Positions 24,280-33,424 are shown, counted from the first letter of the stretch. The stretch is 64,000 nt of DNA from Cypionkella sinensis (GCF_042646385.1 NZ_JBHRTO010000001.1:372001-436000), one strand, 5' to 3'. Notes: generated by a model not told the origin, from the sequence alone. A program made the numbers and translations.

Positions 24280-26016
24280 CTAGTCCTTGAATTGCAAGCG
24301 GTACAGGCCAGCATAAAGCCCACCCTGTGCAAGCAGTTGGTCATGCGTGCCGGTTTCCGCAACCCTGCCGTGATCCATCACCACGATTTTGTCGGCCCCG
24401 CGCACGGTGGCCAGACGGTGTGCGATCACCAAGGTGGTGCGGCCTTGGCTGCCAAGCGCCAGCGCCTCGGCAACAATGGCCTCGGATTGCGCGTCAAGGG
24501 CCGAGGTGGCCTCATCCAGCAGCAACACGGGCGCGTCTTGCACCAGCGCGCGGGCGATGGCGACGCGCTGCCGCTGTCCGCCCGACAGGGCCGAGCCGCG
24601 CGGGCCGACCGGGGTTTGCAGCCCGCGCGCCATGGCGGCGAGAAAATCGGCCACATGTGCTGCGCGCAAGGCGGCCTCAAGCGCATCGGCGTTCAGTTCA
24701 CGACCAAGGGCGATGTTTTCGACCAGCGTCTCATCGAACAGGGCAGAGTCTTGCGTGACGGTGGCGAACAGCGCGCGCTGATCGGCAAGCGACAGGGTTG
24801 AGGCCGCAACGCCACCCAACCAGATCTCGCCACTGGCAGGTTCCAGCAGGCCGGTCAGCAGGTGGAACACCGTGCTTTTGCCAGCGCCCGATGCGCCGAC
24901 AAGGGCGGTGGTCTTGCCTGCCTCGGCGGTGAAGGACAAGGCGTGCAGCACGGGCTGGTCGCCATGCGCGAAGCTGACGTTGTCAAAGCGGATTTCCGGC
25001 GCGCCGGGGGCGGGCAGGGTTGCGCTGGTGCTGGGGCGTGGCGTGGCGGGGCGGGCATCGAGCAGGGCGTAGATGCGTTCGAGACTGGCAGAGGCGACTT
25101 GCCAAGTGCCCGACATCTCGCCCAGACGGCGCAGCGGCTGGAAGGTCAGCGACATGGCGGTGAAGAACGACATGAAATCGCCGGTGGTGCGCTGGCCCGA
25201 GGAAATCTCATCCCCCGCCATCAGCAGCACCGCAAAAAAGCCAAGGCCTGTTACGAGATCAATCATACCCGGCATCAGGCTGCGCGCAAAGACCGAGCGC
25301 ACCTCGGCGCGGCGGATGGTTTTCAGCACCGAGCGGAAGCGGCCAGTCTGGTAATCTTCCATCCGATTCAGCTTGACTGCGTTGATGCCGTGGAAAATCT
25401 CATCAAGTCGTGTGGCGCGCTGACCCGCCTGATCGCGCAATTCGTTGGATTTGCGCCGCACATAACGTTGCAGAATGGCGGCGGGCAGGATCAGCAGCGG
25501 CGCGCCGATCAGTGCGGCCAATGTCCAGCGCAAATCAATCGAGATCGCGACGGCGAGCAGCGTCACCAGCCCCAAGAGATCACGGCCGATGCCGGTGACA
25601 AGCGCGCTCCAGATGCCTTGCACGGCGCCGGTATCACCCTGCACGCGCTCGATCAGCACGCCGGGTGGGTTGATCTGGAAGAACGGCGCATCCAGCGTCA
25701 GGATATGACGCAGAAGGTCGGATTGCATCGCGGCTGCGACGCGTTGCGAGATTGACCAGATCAGCGTGCGCGACACCACGACGGTAAAGGCGCGGGCGGC
25801 AAACAGGCCGAAGATCGCAAAGCCGACGCCGTAAAGTGCGGCCTCACCGCCCGGGGTGAATACCACGTCGAACAACGGTTTCAGCAGATACGACAACCCG
25901 CCGAGTGCGCTGCCCTCGACAATCATCAGCAGAAGGCACAGCAGGATGCCCCAGGTGTGCTGGCGAATGTAGCTTGCCCAAAAACGCCGCAGCAGGCTTG
26001 GGTTGGGTTGGGTCAA
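24280..26016 (-). CDS. ABC transporter, fused permease/ATP-binding protein (MsbA-like)
   Basis: A 578-residue half-transporter. The N-terminal part has six predicted helices, the first starting near residue 20 (WGILLCLLLMIVEGSALGGL) followed by LFDVVFTPGGEAALYGVGFAI. The ATPase has Walker A GASGAGKST, signature LSGGQRQR, Walker B VLLLDEATSALD and the switch histidine in LVIAHRLATV. The layout is that of MsbA lipid A/phospholipid flippases. Related exporters share it, so the cargo is inferred. It sits directly ahead of ygfZ. Confidence 0.88.
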   Translation of the reverse strand: MTQPNPSLLRRFWASYIRQHTWGILLCLLLMIVEGSALGGLSYLLKPLFDVVFTPGGEAALYGVGFAIFGLFAARAFTVVVSRTLIWSISQRVAAAMQSDLLRHILTLDAPFFQINPPGVLIERVQGDTGAVQGIWSALVTGIGRDLLGLVTLLAVAISIDLRWTLAALIGAPLLILPAAILQRYVRRKSNELRDQAGQRATRLDEIFHGINAVKLNRMEDYQTGRFRSVLKTIRRAEVRSVFARSLMPGMIDLVTGLGFFAVLLMAGDEISSGQRTTGDFMSFFTAMSLTFQPLRRLGEMSGTWQVASASLERIYALLDARPATPRPSTSATLPAPGAPEIRFDNVSFAHGDQPVLHALSFTAEAGKTTALVGASGAGKSTVFHLLTGLLEPASGEIWLGGVAASTLSLADQRALFATVTQDSALFDETLVENIALGRELNADALEAALRAAHVADFLAAMARGLQTPVGPRGSALSGGQRQRVAIARALVQDAPVLLLDEATSALDAQSEAIVAEALALGSQGRTTLVIAHRLATVRGADKIVVMDHGRVAETGTHDQLLAQGGLYAGLYRLQFKD

Positions 26017-26187
26017 GGCAGGGCACTTTCAATTACAACCGGCTGAATTGGTCTAGCTTGCGCAGAGGCCAAGGGCAAGCGGCGCGGGCGGGCAACGGCG
26101 GGCAAGCACAGGTGATCGTGGGCCGCTGGCGATTGACGCAGTCGCATGCCCCGGATAGCCATGTGAGGTTTGTATCAGGAGCGTGAG

Positions 26188-27390
26188 ATGACCCTAGCCA
26201 ACGGCCGCCCATACCTTGCCATTCCGGGCCCTTCGGTGATGCCGGACCGGGTGTTGGCCGCGATGCACCGCGCGGCACCGAACATCTATGAGGGCGCGCT
26301 TTACGATCTGGTGGCCTCGCTTTGGCCCGATCTGAAGGCGCTGGCGGGCACCAAGGCCTCGGTTGCGGCCTATATCGGCAATGGTCATGCGATCTGGGAG
26401 GCGGCGAACGCCAATCTGTTCTCGCGCGGGGAAAAGGCGCTGGTGCTGGCGACGGGGCAGTTCGGGTTGTCTTGGGCGAACTCGGCGCGGGCGATGGGGA
26501 TTGATGTCGAGGTGTTGGATTTCGGCAAGTCGTCTCCGGTGGATATGGGCCGGGTGGAGGCTGCGCTGCGCGCCGATAAGGCGGGCGCGATCAAGGCTGT
26601 GCTGACGACGCAGGTGGATACCGCCAGCACGATCCGCACCGATATTGCGAGCTTGCGCGCGGCGATGGATGCGGCGGGGCATGATGCGCTGTTGGCGGTG
26701 GATTGCATCGCAAGCATGGGCTGCGATGAATTCCGCATGGATGATTGGGGTGTGGATGTTACCGTGGCGGCCAGCCAGAAGGGCCTGATGACGCCGCCGG
26801 GGATGGGCTTTGTGTGGTTTTCCGACAAGGCGCGGGCGGCAACGGCGGGCGCTGATCTGCGCACGCCCTATTGGAATTGGACACCGCGCGCCGATGCCGA
26901 GGAATTCTGGCAGTTGTGGAATGGCACGGCACCAACGCATCATCTTTACGGCCTGCGCGAGGCGTTGAACATGATCGGCGAGGAGGGGCTGCCCGCGGTC
27001 TGGGCGCGGCACGATTGCCTCGCCCGTGCGGTTTGGGCGGCGTTTGACTGTTGGTCTGTGGGTAATCCCGCGATCGGGATGAATGTGGCTGATCCGGCGC
27101 ATCGGGGGCGCTCGGTGACGGCGGCGCGGTTTGGCGCCCCCCATGCGACGCGGCTGCGCGAGTGGTGCGAGCATCGGGCTGGGGTGACGCTGGGGATTGG
27201 GCTGGGGATGGCGCCGAGTTCTGACCCTGCCTATCACGGCTTTTTGCGGGTGGCGCATATGGGGCATGTGAATGCGCATATGACGCTGGGGGCGCTGGCG
27301 GTGATGGAGGCGGGGCTGATCGCGCTGGACATTCCGCATGGAAGCGGGGCCTTGGCGGCGGCTGCGGGGGTGGTGGCTGCGGGGGCCTGA
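26188..27390 (+). CDS. Aminotransferase class V, probable serine-glyoxylate/alanine-glyoxylate aminotransferase
   Basis: A 400-residue PLP enzyme. It opens with the family-typical LAIPGPSVMPDRVL, has GNGHAIWEAANANLF (PLP phosphate contacts), DCIASMGCDEF and the PLP lysine K198 in VAASQKGLMTPPGMGFVWFS, and ends with RVAHMGHVNAHMTLGALAVMEAGL. In methylotroph-type metabolism it converts serine and glyoxylate to hydroxypyruvate and glycine. The ATG at 26188 follows CAGGAGCG; an in-frame start at 26170 is less likely. It is divergent from the MsbA-like gene. Confidence 0.88.
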   Translation: MTLANGRPYLAIPGPSVMPDRVLAAMHRAAPNIYEGALYDLVASLWPDLKALAGTKASVAAYIGNGHAIWEAANANLFSRGEKALVLATGQFGLSWANSARAMGIDVEVLDFGKSSPVDMGRVEAALRADKAGAIKAVLTTQVDTASTIRTDIASLRAAMDAAGHDALLAVDCIASMGCDEFRMDDWGVDVTVAASQKGLMTPPGMGFVWFSDKARAATAGADLRTPYWNWTPRADAEEFWQLWNGTAPTHHLYGLREALNMIGEEGLPAVWARHDCLARAVWAAFDCWSVGNPAIGMNVADPAHRGRSVTAARFGAPHATRLREWCEHRAGVTLGIGLGMAPSSDPAYHGFLRVAHMGHVNAHMTLGALAVMEAGLIALDIPHGSGALAAAAGVVAAGA

Positions 27391-27468
27391 GCCTGAGACC
27401 GGGAGCGGTCTTGGCCCCCATCGAGGGGGCACGCGACCGCGCTGCCGCTGAACAGTATGGAGACGGAG

Positions 27469-28215
27469 ATGAACAGTTACATCATCTGCGGCACGCCGCG
27501 CAGTGGCAGCACGCTGTTGTGTGGCATGCTGACTGCCATGCAGACCATGGGCGCGCCGGATTCGTTTTTCATGCGCGATGTCGATCCGATCTGGGCGCAG
27601 GCTTGGGGGCTGCCTGCACGCGGTGATCTGGACGATGGTGCCTATGGCCGGGCCTTTCTGGCGGCGGTGATCGCGGCGGGGCGCGGGCCAAGCGATGTGT
27701 TTGGCTTGCGGCTGATGTGGGAAAGTCTGGTCGATTTGCAGGCGATGCTTGCGGCGGTGCATCCGGGGTTGGACAGTGATCGCGCGCGGTTGCGCGCGGC
27801 GTTTGGCGAGGTGGTGTTCGTGCATTTGACGCGCGACGACAAGCTGGCGCAGGCGGTGTCGCTGGTGCGGGCCGAGCAGACCGGGCTGTGGCACATGGCA
27901 CCCGATGGCACCGAGCTGGAGCGGCTGTCGCCGCCTGCGGCACCCCAGTATGATCGCGCACGCATTGCGGCGATACTGGCGGCGCTGGAGCAGGATGATG
28001 CGAGCTGGCACAGTTGGTTTGCCGCACAGGATATCCAACCCTTGCGGCTGCGCTACCATGATCTCGCGGCAGACCCTCAGGCGGCGGTGACGCGGATTTG
28101 TGCGGCGGTTGGGGTGGCAGCCCCGGCTTTGGGCAGCCTGCAGCCAGAGGTGGCAAAACTGGCGGATGCGGTGAACGCCGATTGGATTGCGCGGTATCGC
28201 GCGGAGCAGGCCTGA
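27469..28215 (+). CDS. Stf0-family sulfotransferase
   Basis: A 248-residue protein with the PAPS 5'-phosphosulfate loop CGTPRSGSTLLC near the N-terminus (residues 6-17) and the 3'-phosphate-binding region VFVHLTRDDKLAQAVSLVRAEQTGLW. That second segment and the length match Stf0, the mycobacterial trehalose 2-sulfotransferase family; homologues in other bacteria act on unknown glycans or lipids. ATG at 27469 sits six bases after GGAG; an upstream ATG at 27457 is possible. It follows the aminotransferase gene by 78 bases. Confidence 0.8.
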   Translation: MNSYIICGTPRSGSTLLCGMLTAMQTMGAPDSFFMRDVDPIWAQAWGLPARGDLDDGAYGRAFLAAVIAAGRGPSDVFGLRLMWESLVDLQAMLAAVHPGLDSDRARLRAAFGEVVFVHLTRDDKLAQAVSLVRAEQTGLWHMAPDGTELERLSPPAAPQYDRARIAAILAALEQDDASWHSWFAAQDIQPLRLRYHDLAADPQAAVTRICAAVGVAAPALGSLQPEVAKLADAVNADWIARYRAEQA

Positions 28216-28241
28216 TGCCGGAGCGGTTGGGGCTGGCCTGC

Positions 28242-28273
28242 GCCTCCGGCGGGAGTATTTTTGCCAATGTGAA
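28242..28273. repeat. Dispersed intergenic repeat, copy 5
   Basis: GCCTCCGGCGGGAGTATTT followed by TTGCCAATGTGAA, between the convergent sulfotransferase and EamA transporter genes. Confidence 0.75.
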
Positions 28274-28338
28274 GTTCGCAGGTTTTACGTGCGATTACAG
28301 AGAGTTGTGTGGCGTTCTTCGTGGGGCTTGTGAAGGCG

Positions 28339-29232
28339 TCAGGGTTGCTCGATGGCCTCGGGCGGTGGGCGGTTCCGCTCGGTCAGGGTGATGTAAAGCG
28401 CGCAGGCGAGCAGGATGGCCACGCCGAGGAAGGTCATCGCATCGGGGAAATCACCGAAGAAATACCAGCCGAGGGCGGTGGCCGTCACCATCTCGGTATA
28501 GGCCAAGGGGGCCAGCAGCGAGGCTTCGGCGTGGTCATAGGCGCGCACGATCAGGTAGTGGCCAAAGCTGGCAATGGTGCCAAGGCCCGCGCACATCAGC
28601 CATTGTTGCAGGTTCAGGTCGTGCCAGACCAAAGGCATGGCAAGGGTGATCAGCACAGCACCGATGGCATTGGTCTGAAAGGTTGTGACCATCGCCGGGG
28701 CGCGGCCTGCCATATGGCGGGTCATCACCATGTAGATCACGAGGAAGCTGCCTGCGGCCAGCGCCAGCAGGCTGCCGGGGTTCAGTGCGACAAAGCCGGG
28801 GCGGATGATGATCAGCGTGCCGATAAAGCCGACGGCGACCGCGGCCCAGCGGTGGCGGGCGACCTTCTCTTTCAACACCAGTGCTGACAGCACGGTGACG
28901 ACCAGGGGCTGCACGAAAAAGATCGCCAGCGCATCGGCGATGGGCAGGTATTTCAACGACAGGAAGAAGCTGAAGGTGGCGAGGATCAGGAAACCGGCGC
29001 GAAAGCTGTGGTACAGTGGGCGGTCGGGGATCAGGCCGCTGCTGCCGCCGTGCCGCCAGGCGAAGGGCAACGCGACCACTGCGCCGATGCTGAGCCGTGC
29101 CCAGACGATTTGCAGGACGGGCACGCCTTGTTGGCCCAGAAATTTCGCGAACACGTCGATCATCGGCAGGCTGGCCATCGCGCCCAGCATGAACAGAACA
29201 CCGATCAGCGGCGAGGAATGCGGGCGGTTCAT
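28339..29232 (-). CDS. DMT superfamily transporter (EamA domain)
   Basis: A 297-residue inner-membrane protein with about ten hydrophobic segments arranged as two EamA repeats, the first starting LIGVLFMLGAMASLPMIDVFAKFLG and the second after the middle at VVTTFQTNAIGAVLI. The linking helix ends FVQPLVVTVLSALVLKEKV, a typical EamA motif. Such proteins export or exchange metabolites such as amino acids. The substrate is unknown; it stands alone between a sulfotransferase and a glutamine amidotransferase gene. Confidence 0.88.
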   Translation of the reverse strand: MNRPHSSPLIGVLFMLGAMASLPMIDVFAKFLGQQGVPVLQIVWARLSIGAVVALPFAWRHGGSSGLIPDRPLYHSFRAGFLILATFSFFLSLKYLPIADALAIFFVQPLVVTVLSALVLKEKVARHRWAAVAVGFIGTLIIIRPGFVALNPGSLLALAAGSFLVIYMVMTRHMAGRAPAMVTTFQTNAIGAVLITLAMPLVWHDLNLQQWLMCAGLGTIASFGHYLIVRAYDHAEASLLAPLAYTEMVTATALGWYFFGDFPDAMTFLGVAILLACALYITLTERNRPPPEAIEQP

Positions 29233-29465
29233 CGGGTTTGTCCTGTCTGGGCTGACGCGGCGGGTTTGGTCTTGTGTCTAGGGGGTGCTGGCGCGCGCTG
29301 CCAGCCTGTTTGCGACATGGGGTGCGGGGGCGAGGTGCTGCGGTTCTGAGCGCTGTGCTGAAAAATCACGCGGTTGTGCGGATGCACGCAAGCTGTGCGA
29401 GTTTTCGCCCTTCACCCTGACTGTCGCGCTGTTATGATGGCGAGAAATTGCAATGCAGGCCCGAT

Positions 29466-30263
29466 ATGCCTTCCGCCATGCCCTCCGTCTCGCCGAAAGC
29501 CACTCGCCGCCCCGTCGTGGGGATCATTGGCAATGCGCATATGATGAACGACCGCTACGAGGTGCATGCTGCAGGGCACATCAACTCGGAAGCGGTGGCG
29601 GAAGTGGCGGGTTGCGTGCCACTGATCGTGCCTGCCGACCCGCGTTTCGTCTCGGTGGCCGATCTGATGGCGGTTTGCGATGGCTTTCTGTTGACCGGCG
29701 GGCGGCCCAACGTGCATCCCGATGAATATGGTGAGCCGGAAACCCCGGCGCATGGTGCGTTTGACCGGGGCCGTGACGCCATCACCTTGCCGCTGATCCG
29801 GGCTTGTGTGGAAAGCGGGCAGCCGTTTCTGGGGGTCTGTCGGGGATTTCAAGAGGTGAACGTGGCGATGGGCGGCTCGCTTTACCCCGAGATCCGCGAT
29901 CTGCCGGGGCGGATGAACCACCGGATGCCGCCGGATGGCACGATGGAGGAGGTGTTCGCGCATCGCCATGTGGTGACATTCACCGAAGGTGGGGTGTTTC
30001 ACCGTCTGATGGGCGCCTCCGCGGTGATGACCAACACGCTGCACGGGCAGGGTGTGGCGCGGGCGGGCGGACGGATTGTGATTGACGGGCTGGCCCCGGA
30101 TGGCACGCCAGAGGCGCTTTACGTCAAGGATGCACCGGGCTTTACGCTGGCGGTGCAGTGGCACCCGGAATGGAATGCCGCGAATGATCCGGTGTCGCGG
30201 CCATTGTTCACCGCCTTTGGCGATGCAGTGCGGGCTTGGGCGGGGCAGGGCAAGGGTCGCTAA
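29466..30263 (+). CDS. Class I glutamine amidotransferase-like hydrolase (PuuD-type gamma-glutamyl hydrolase, peptidase C26)
   Basis: A 265-residue cytoplasmic hydrolase. Nucleophile C125 lies in FLGVCRGFQEVNV, and the catalytic His/Glu are H233 and E235 in QWHPEW. The N-terminus PVVGIIGNAHMMNDRYEVHAAG and HINSEAV match the gamma-glutamyl-GABA hydrolase branch, which frees gamma-linked amines in putrescine catabolism. No polyamine genes are adjacent, so the substrate is inferred. The ATG at 29466 is chosen; 29478 is possible and the ribosome-binding site is weak in either case. Confidence 0.85.
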   Translation: MPSAMPSVSPKATRRPVVGIIGNAHMMNDRYEVHAAGHINSEAVAEVAGCVPLIVPADPRFVSVADLMAVCDGFLLTGGRPNVHPDEYGEPETPAHGAFDRGRDAITLPLIRACVESGQPFLGVCRGFQEVNVAMGGSLYPEIRDLPGRMNHRMPPDGTMEEVFAHRHVVTFTEGGVFHRLMGASAVMTNTLHGQGVARAGGRIVIDGLAPDGTPEALYVKDAPGFTLAVQWHPEWNAANDPVSRPLFTAFGDAVRAWAGQGKGR

Positions 30264-30333
30264 CGCCCCGGGTTTGCCGTTGTTGGCGCAAACATTGCCG
30301 CTATACTGCCGCCAGAATCTGGGGAGGATCAGG

Positions 30334-31017
30334 ATGAAGCGTTCGCGTATCAATGAAATCATGGCCGGGGCAGAGGATCTGATCCACCAGTATGGCTTTG
30401 TGCTGCCGCCGTTTGCCAACTGGTCGCCTGCCGAGTTCAAGGCGAACAAGGGCGTCGCTGCCCGCGTGATTGATGGGCGCTGCGGTTGGGACATTACCGA
30501 TTACGGGCAGGGCCGGTTTGACCAGATGGGGCTGTTTCTGTTCACCTTGCGCAATGGCCTGCTGTCGGATCTGCAGCGCGGCGGGGGGATGTGCTATGCC
30601 GAGAAGCTATTGATTTCGCGGCAGGATCAGCTTTCGCCAATGCACACCCATGTGATCAAGGCCGAGGATATCATCAACCGGGGTGGGGCGACCTTGATCG
30701 TCGAGCTTTATGGCTCGGACGATGCGGGCAACTGGGCGGCGGATCGCGGCGGCGTGGTGCGCTGTGACGGGATCGAGCGGGCGTATAAACCGGGTGACAA
30801 GCTGCGGCTGGCTCCGGGCGAGTCTGTGACGCTGATGCCGGGGGATTGGCACGCGTTCTGGGGAGAGGGCGGCGATGTGCTGATCGGCGAGGTTTCGACC
30901 GTCAACGACGATGTCACCGACAACGTGTTCCGCGAGCCGATCGGGCGCTTTGCCGATATCGAAGAAGATGTGGCGCCGACGCATTTGCTGGTCAGCGATT
31001 ACGACAAATGGCTGTAG
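30334..31017 (+). CDS. D-lyxose/D-mannose isomerase-like cupin protein
   Basis: A 227-residue protein of the bacterial D-lyxose isomerase family. The cupin metal-binding motif is PMHTHVIKAEDIINRGGATLIVELYGSD (His, His, Glu) with a second His in LMPGDWHAFWGEGGDVLIGEVSTVNDD. Known members interconvert D-lyxose and D-xylulose and D-mannose and D-fructose. The ATG at 30334 follows GGGAGGATCAGG and is clearly preferred to an in-frame start at 30082 inside the preceding gene. It ends at a strong terminator. There are no sugar kinase or transporter genes alongside, so the physiological substrate is open. Confidence 0.85.
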   Translation: MKRSRINEIMAGAEDLIHQYGFVLPPFANWSPAEFKANKGVAARVIDGRCGWDITDYGQGRFDQMGLFLFTLRNGLLSDLQRGGGMCYAEKLLISRQDQLSPMHTHVIKAEDIINRGGATLIVELYGSDDAGNWAADRGGVVRCDGIERAYKPGDKLRLAPGESVTLMPGDWHAFWGEGGDVLIGEVSTVNDDVTDNVFREPIGRFADIEEDVAPTHLLVSDYDKWL

Positions 31018-31055
31018 CCTTGCCGCAAGCCTAAGGCTGCGGATCGTCAGACATG

Positions 31056-31086
31056 AAAAAACCCGCCTCGGCTGAGGCGGGTTTTT
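31056..31086. terminator. Strong bidirectional terminator
   Basis: ACCCGCCTC (31061-31069) and GAGGCGGGT (31074-31082) form a perfect stem around GGCT, flanked by five As and four Ts. It serves the isomerase gene and the convergent YkuD gene. Confidence 0.9.
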
Positions 31087-31106
31087 GTTTGGGCGTGATG
31101 CCCGCG

Positions 31107-32162
31107 TTACGGCTGCGGGCAGACGCCATTGACCAGCGCCACGCTGCAGGTGCTGGGCGCAGTCGTGGTTGCCGGAGCCGTGCTTGCCGCCGGTGCGGAT
31201 GGTGCAGGCGCGGTTGCGACCGGCGCCGCAGTTGCAGGCGCTGTGGTTGCTGGAGCAGTCGTTGCCGGAGCGGTGGCCGCAGGTGCGGTCGCGGCGGCAG
31301 GTGCAGCCGAAGCCGTCGCATCGACGGCAGGGGCGGGCGTGACAGCAGGTGCTGCGGGCAGGGTCGTGGCACCCGGCAGCATGGTGGGCGTGGCGCTCAG
31401 CACCGGAGCCACAGCCTCAACTGGGGCAGTGGCAGGGGCAGGCTTTTTCTTTTTCGGCGCGGGCGGCGGCAGTTTCAGCTTGTCGGGATAGCTGCCATCG
31501 GCGTTCAGCACCACAACCTTGGCACCGTCCTGCACGCGGTTATAAAGATCCATCACGTCTTGGTTGATCATGCGGATACAGCCCGACGAGGCGTTCTTGC
31601 CGATCGAAAACCATTCCGGCGTGCCGTGGATGCGGTAGCCGTAATCAACACCATTGGTGGTCAGATAGAGCGCGCGCGCGCCCAGCGGGTTGGTCGGACC
31701 ACCCGGCTGGCCTTTTTCCCATTTGGCCAGTTCGGGCTTGCGCTCGATCATTTCCGGCGGCGGTGTCCATTTCGGCCAATGCGTGCGGTTGGTGATGTTG
31801 GCCACACCCGCCCACTGGAACCCGGCCTTGCCCACGGCGATGCCATAGCGCAGTGCGGTGTTCTTGCCGTTGATGAAATACAGATGCTTCTCGGCCGGGT
31901 TGATGATGATTGTGCCAACGGCTTCGCCGCTTTCATAAGCGACCTGCTGCACCTGGAAGTCGGCAGGCACCTTTTCGACCGGAACGGTCGGCACGGTAAA
32001 ACCATCATCGGTGACGCCCGCGTAATGCGCGGTGTTGTCGGCGGGGATTGGCGGCTGCGCCACAGTGGGGGTCACGCTGCTTGGCGTGGTGCCCGGCACA
32101 CAAGCGGCCAGTGTCAGCGACAGGGCTGTCGCCGCCAGAAGATTAACAGTCAGAAAACGCAT
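31107..32162 (-). CDS. L,D-transpeptidase (YkuD) lipoprotein with a long Ala/Pro/Thr-rich tail
   Basis: A 351-residue periplasmic peptidoglycan enzyme. The signal peptide ends in a lipobox (LTLAAC, Cys21), so it is likely a lipoprotein. The YkuD domain covers about residues 75-230 and includes the catalytic HGT(EWFSIGKNAS)SGCIRM motif with Cys. From about 235 the chain is Pro/Lys then Ala/Pro/Thr repeats such as TTAPATTAPAT, ending STCSVALVNGVCPQP with two cysteines. The tail may span to peptidoglycan or partner proteins. Start: ATG at 32162 (TTG at 32177 is the upstream alternative). It is convergent with the isomerase gene. Confidence 0.88.
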   Translation of the reverse strand: MRFLTVNLLAATALSLTLAACVPGTTPSSVTPTVAQPPIPADNTAHYAGVTDDGFTVPTVPVEKVPADFQVQQVAYESGEAVGTIIINPAEKHLYFINGKNTALRYGIAVGKAGFQWAGVANITNRTHWPKWTPPPEMIERKPELAKWEKGQPGGPTNPLGARALYLTTNGVDYGYRIHGTPEWFSIGKNASSGCIRMINQDVMDLYNRVQDGAKVVVLNADGSYPDKLKLPPPAPKKKKPAPATAPVEAVAPVLSATPTMLPGATTLPAAPAVTPAPAVDATASAAPAAATAPAATAPATTAPATTAPATAAPVATAPAPSAPAASTAPATTTAPSTCSVALVNGVCPQP

Positions 32163-32328
32163 GCATCGGCCTATCAAAAAGGGATGGCCCTGCAGAGCCG
32201 TCCGGATTCTCTTGTAAAGACGCTAGATCAGGGCAAAAGCAAGGTCAAAGCCCTTGTTTCCAAAGCCTGCATAATCACAAAGCCGTGCGCGGATTTTTGA
32301 TCCGTGGCCCTGATCCAGCCTGTGCGTG

Positions 32329-33201
32329 TCAAAGCGTTGTGCGCAGATGCCACAGTTCAGGGAAGAGTTCGACATCCAACATCCGGCGCAGATAGCTGAC
32401 CCCGCCCGTGCCGCCGGTGCCGCGTTTGAGGCCGATCACGCGTTCTACGGTGGTCACGTGATTGAAACGCCAGCGGCGGAAGTAATCTTCGAAATCCACC
32501 AGTTTCTCGGCGAGTTCATAAGCCTGCCAATAGCGCGTCGGCTCACGATAAACCATTTCCCAGATCCGCTGCACGCCTTCATGCACGCTCCAGGGCTGGC
32601 GGAGATCGCGGGTCAGCACATCTGGCGGCACCGGCAGGCCGGCACGCGCCAGATGGCGCAGGGCCTCGTCATACAGGCTCGGGCGGGCGAGTTCGGCCTC
32701 TAGCAGCGCCGTCAGATCGGCGCGGTGGGCATGTGGTTTCAGCATCGCCAGATTGCGGTTGCCGACCGCATATTCGATCAACCGGTATTGCCAGGACTGA
32801 AACCCCGACGATTGCCCCAAGCCTTCGCGGAAGGTGGTGTAATCCGATGGCGTCATCGTGCGCAACACGTCCCAGGCGTTGTTCAACTGCTCGAAAATGC
32901 GGGAAATCCGCGCCAGCATCTTGAAGGCTTCCGGCGCGCGGTCGGCGGCGATGGCCAGACGGGCGGCATTCATCTCGTGCAGCGCCAGCTTCATCCACAA
33001 TTCGGATGTCTGGTGCTGGATGATGAACAGCATTTCGTCATGCGCCGGGGTAAGCTGTTTCTGCGCCGAGAGAATCTGGTCGATGTGCAGATAGTCGCCG
33101 TAGGACATCCGCCCATCGAACGACATCTGCGCGCCTTCGGTGGCGGGGTTGTAGGGGGTGGCTGCGTGCATCGGGCAGCCGGATTTTGCATCATGGGTCA
33201 T
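32329..33201 (-). CDS. kynA: Tryptophan 2,3-dioxygenase
   Basis: This haem enzyme opens the indole ring of L-tryptophan to N-formylkynurenine. The 290-residue protein has the family pattern MSYGDYLHIDQILSAQ, HQTSELWMKL and the C-terminal VERVIGLKRGTGGTGGVSYLRRML, which carry the substrate- and haem-binding residues. It lies 235 bases downstream of kynU on the same strand, and that gap holds two head-to-head copies of the dispersed repeat, so co-transcription is possible but uncertain. The kynurenine formamidase that should act between KynA and KynU is not in this window. Confidence 0.95.
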   Translation of the reverse strand: MTHDAKSGCPMHAATPYNPATEGAQMSFDGRMSYGDYLHIDQILSAQKQLTPAHDEMLFIIQHQTSELWMKLALHEMNAARLAIAADRAPEAFKMLARISRIFEQLNNAWDVLRTMTPSDYTTFREGLGQSSGFQSWQYRLIEYAVGNRNLAMLKPHAHRADLTALLEAELARPSLYDEALRHLARAGLPVPPDVLTRDLRQPWSVHEGVQRIWEMVYREPTRYWQAYELAEKLVDFEDYFRRWRFNHVTTVERVIGLKRGTGGTGGVSYLRRMLDVELFPELWHLRTTL

Positions 33202-33342
33202 TCATACGCTCCTGTCATATAGGGGTTGCCCCCGGATGGGTTCAGGCGATGGAATGGGTGCGGCAGTTCAGAACCGAGATGGCGCCGATGGTGCGCCATT
33301 CGGCGATCCAGCCGGCGGGTCGGCAGAGTGCGGGAAGGGGCG

Positions 33343-33373
33343 TCATCTTGGTGCAAATACTCCCGCCGGAGGC
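33343..33373. repeat. Dispersed intergenic repeat, copy 6
   Basis: Minus-strand reading is GCCTCCGGCGGGAGTATTTG followed by CACCAAGATGA. It faces copy 7 twenty bases away, forming an inverted pair between kynU and kynA. Confidence 0.75.
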
Positions 33374-33392
33374 TCCGGCGGCGGCCAAGGGA

Positions 33393-33424
33393 GCCTCCGG
33401 CGGGAGTATTTTTGCCAAGATGAA
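33393..33424. repeat. Dispersed intergenic repeat, copy 7
   Basis: GCCTCCGGCGGGAGTATTTT followed by TGCCAAGATGAA on the plus strand; the mirror partner of copy 6. Confidence 0.75.

Noticed and set aside
26194..28059. A 621-residue leftward frame opposite the aminotransferase and sulfotransferase genes
   Set aside because: Its Arg/His/Pro-rich composition and lack of motifs are typical of an antisense shadow in GC-rich DNA; two well-supported genes occupy the other strand.
33343..33424. CRISPR-like array formed by repeated elements
   Set aside because: Copies are inverted and not evenly spaced, there are no spacers and no cas genes.
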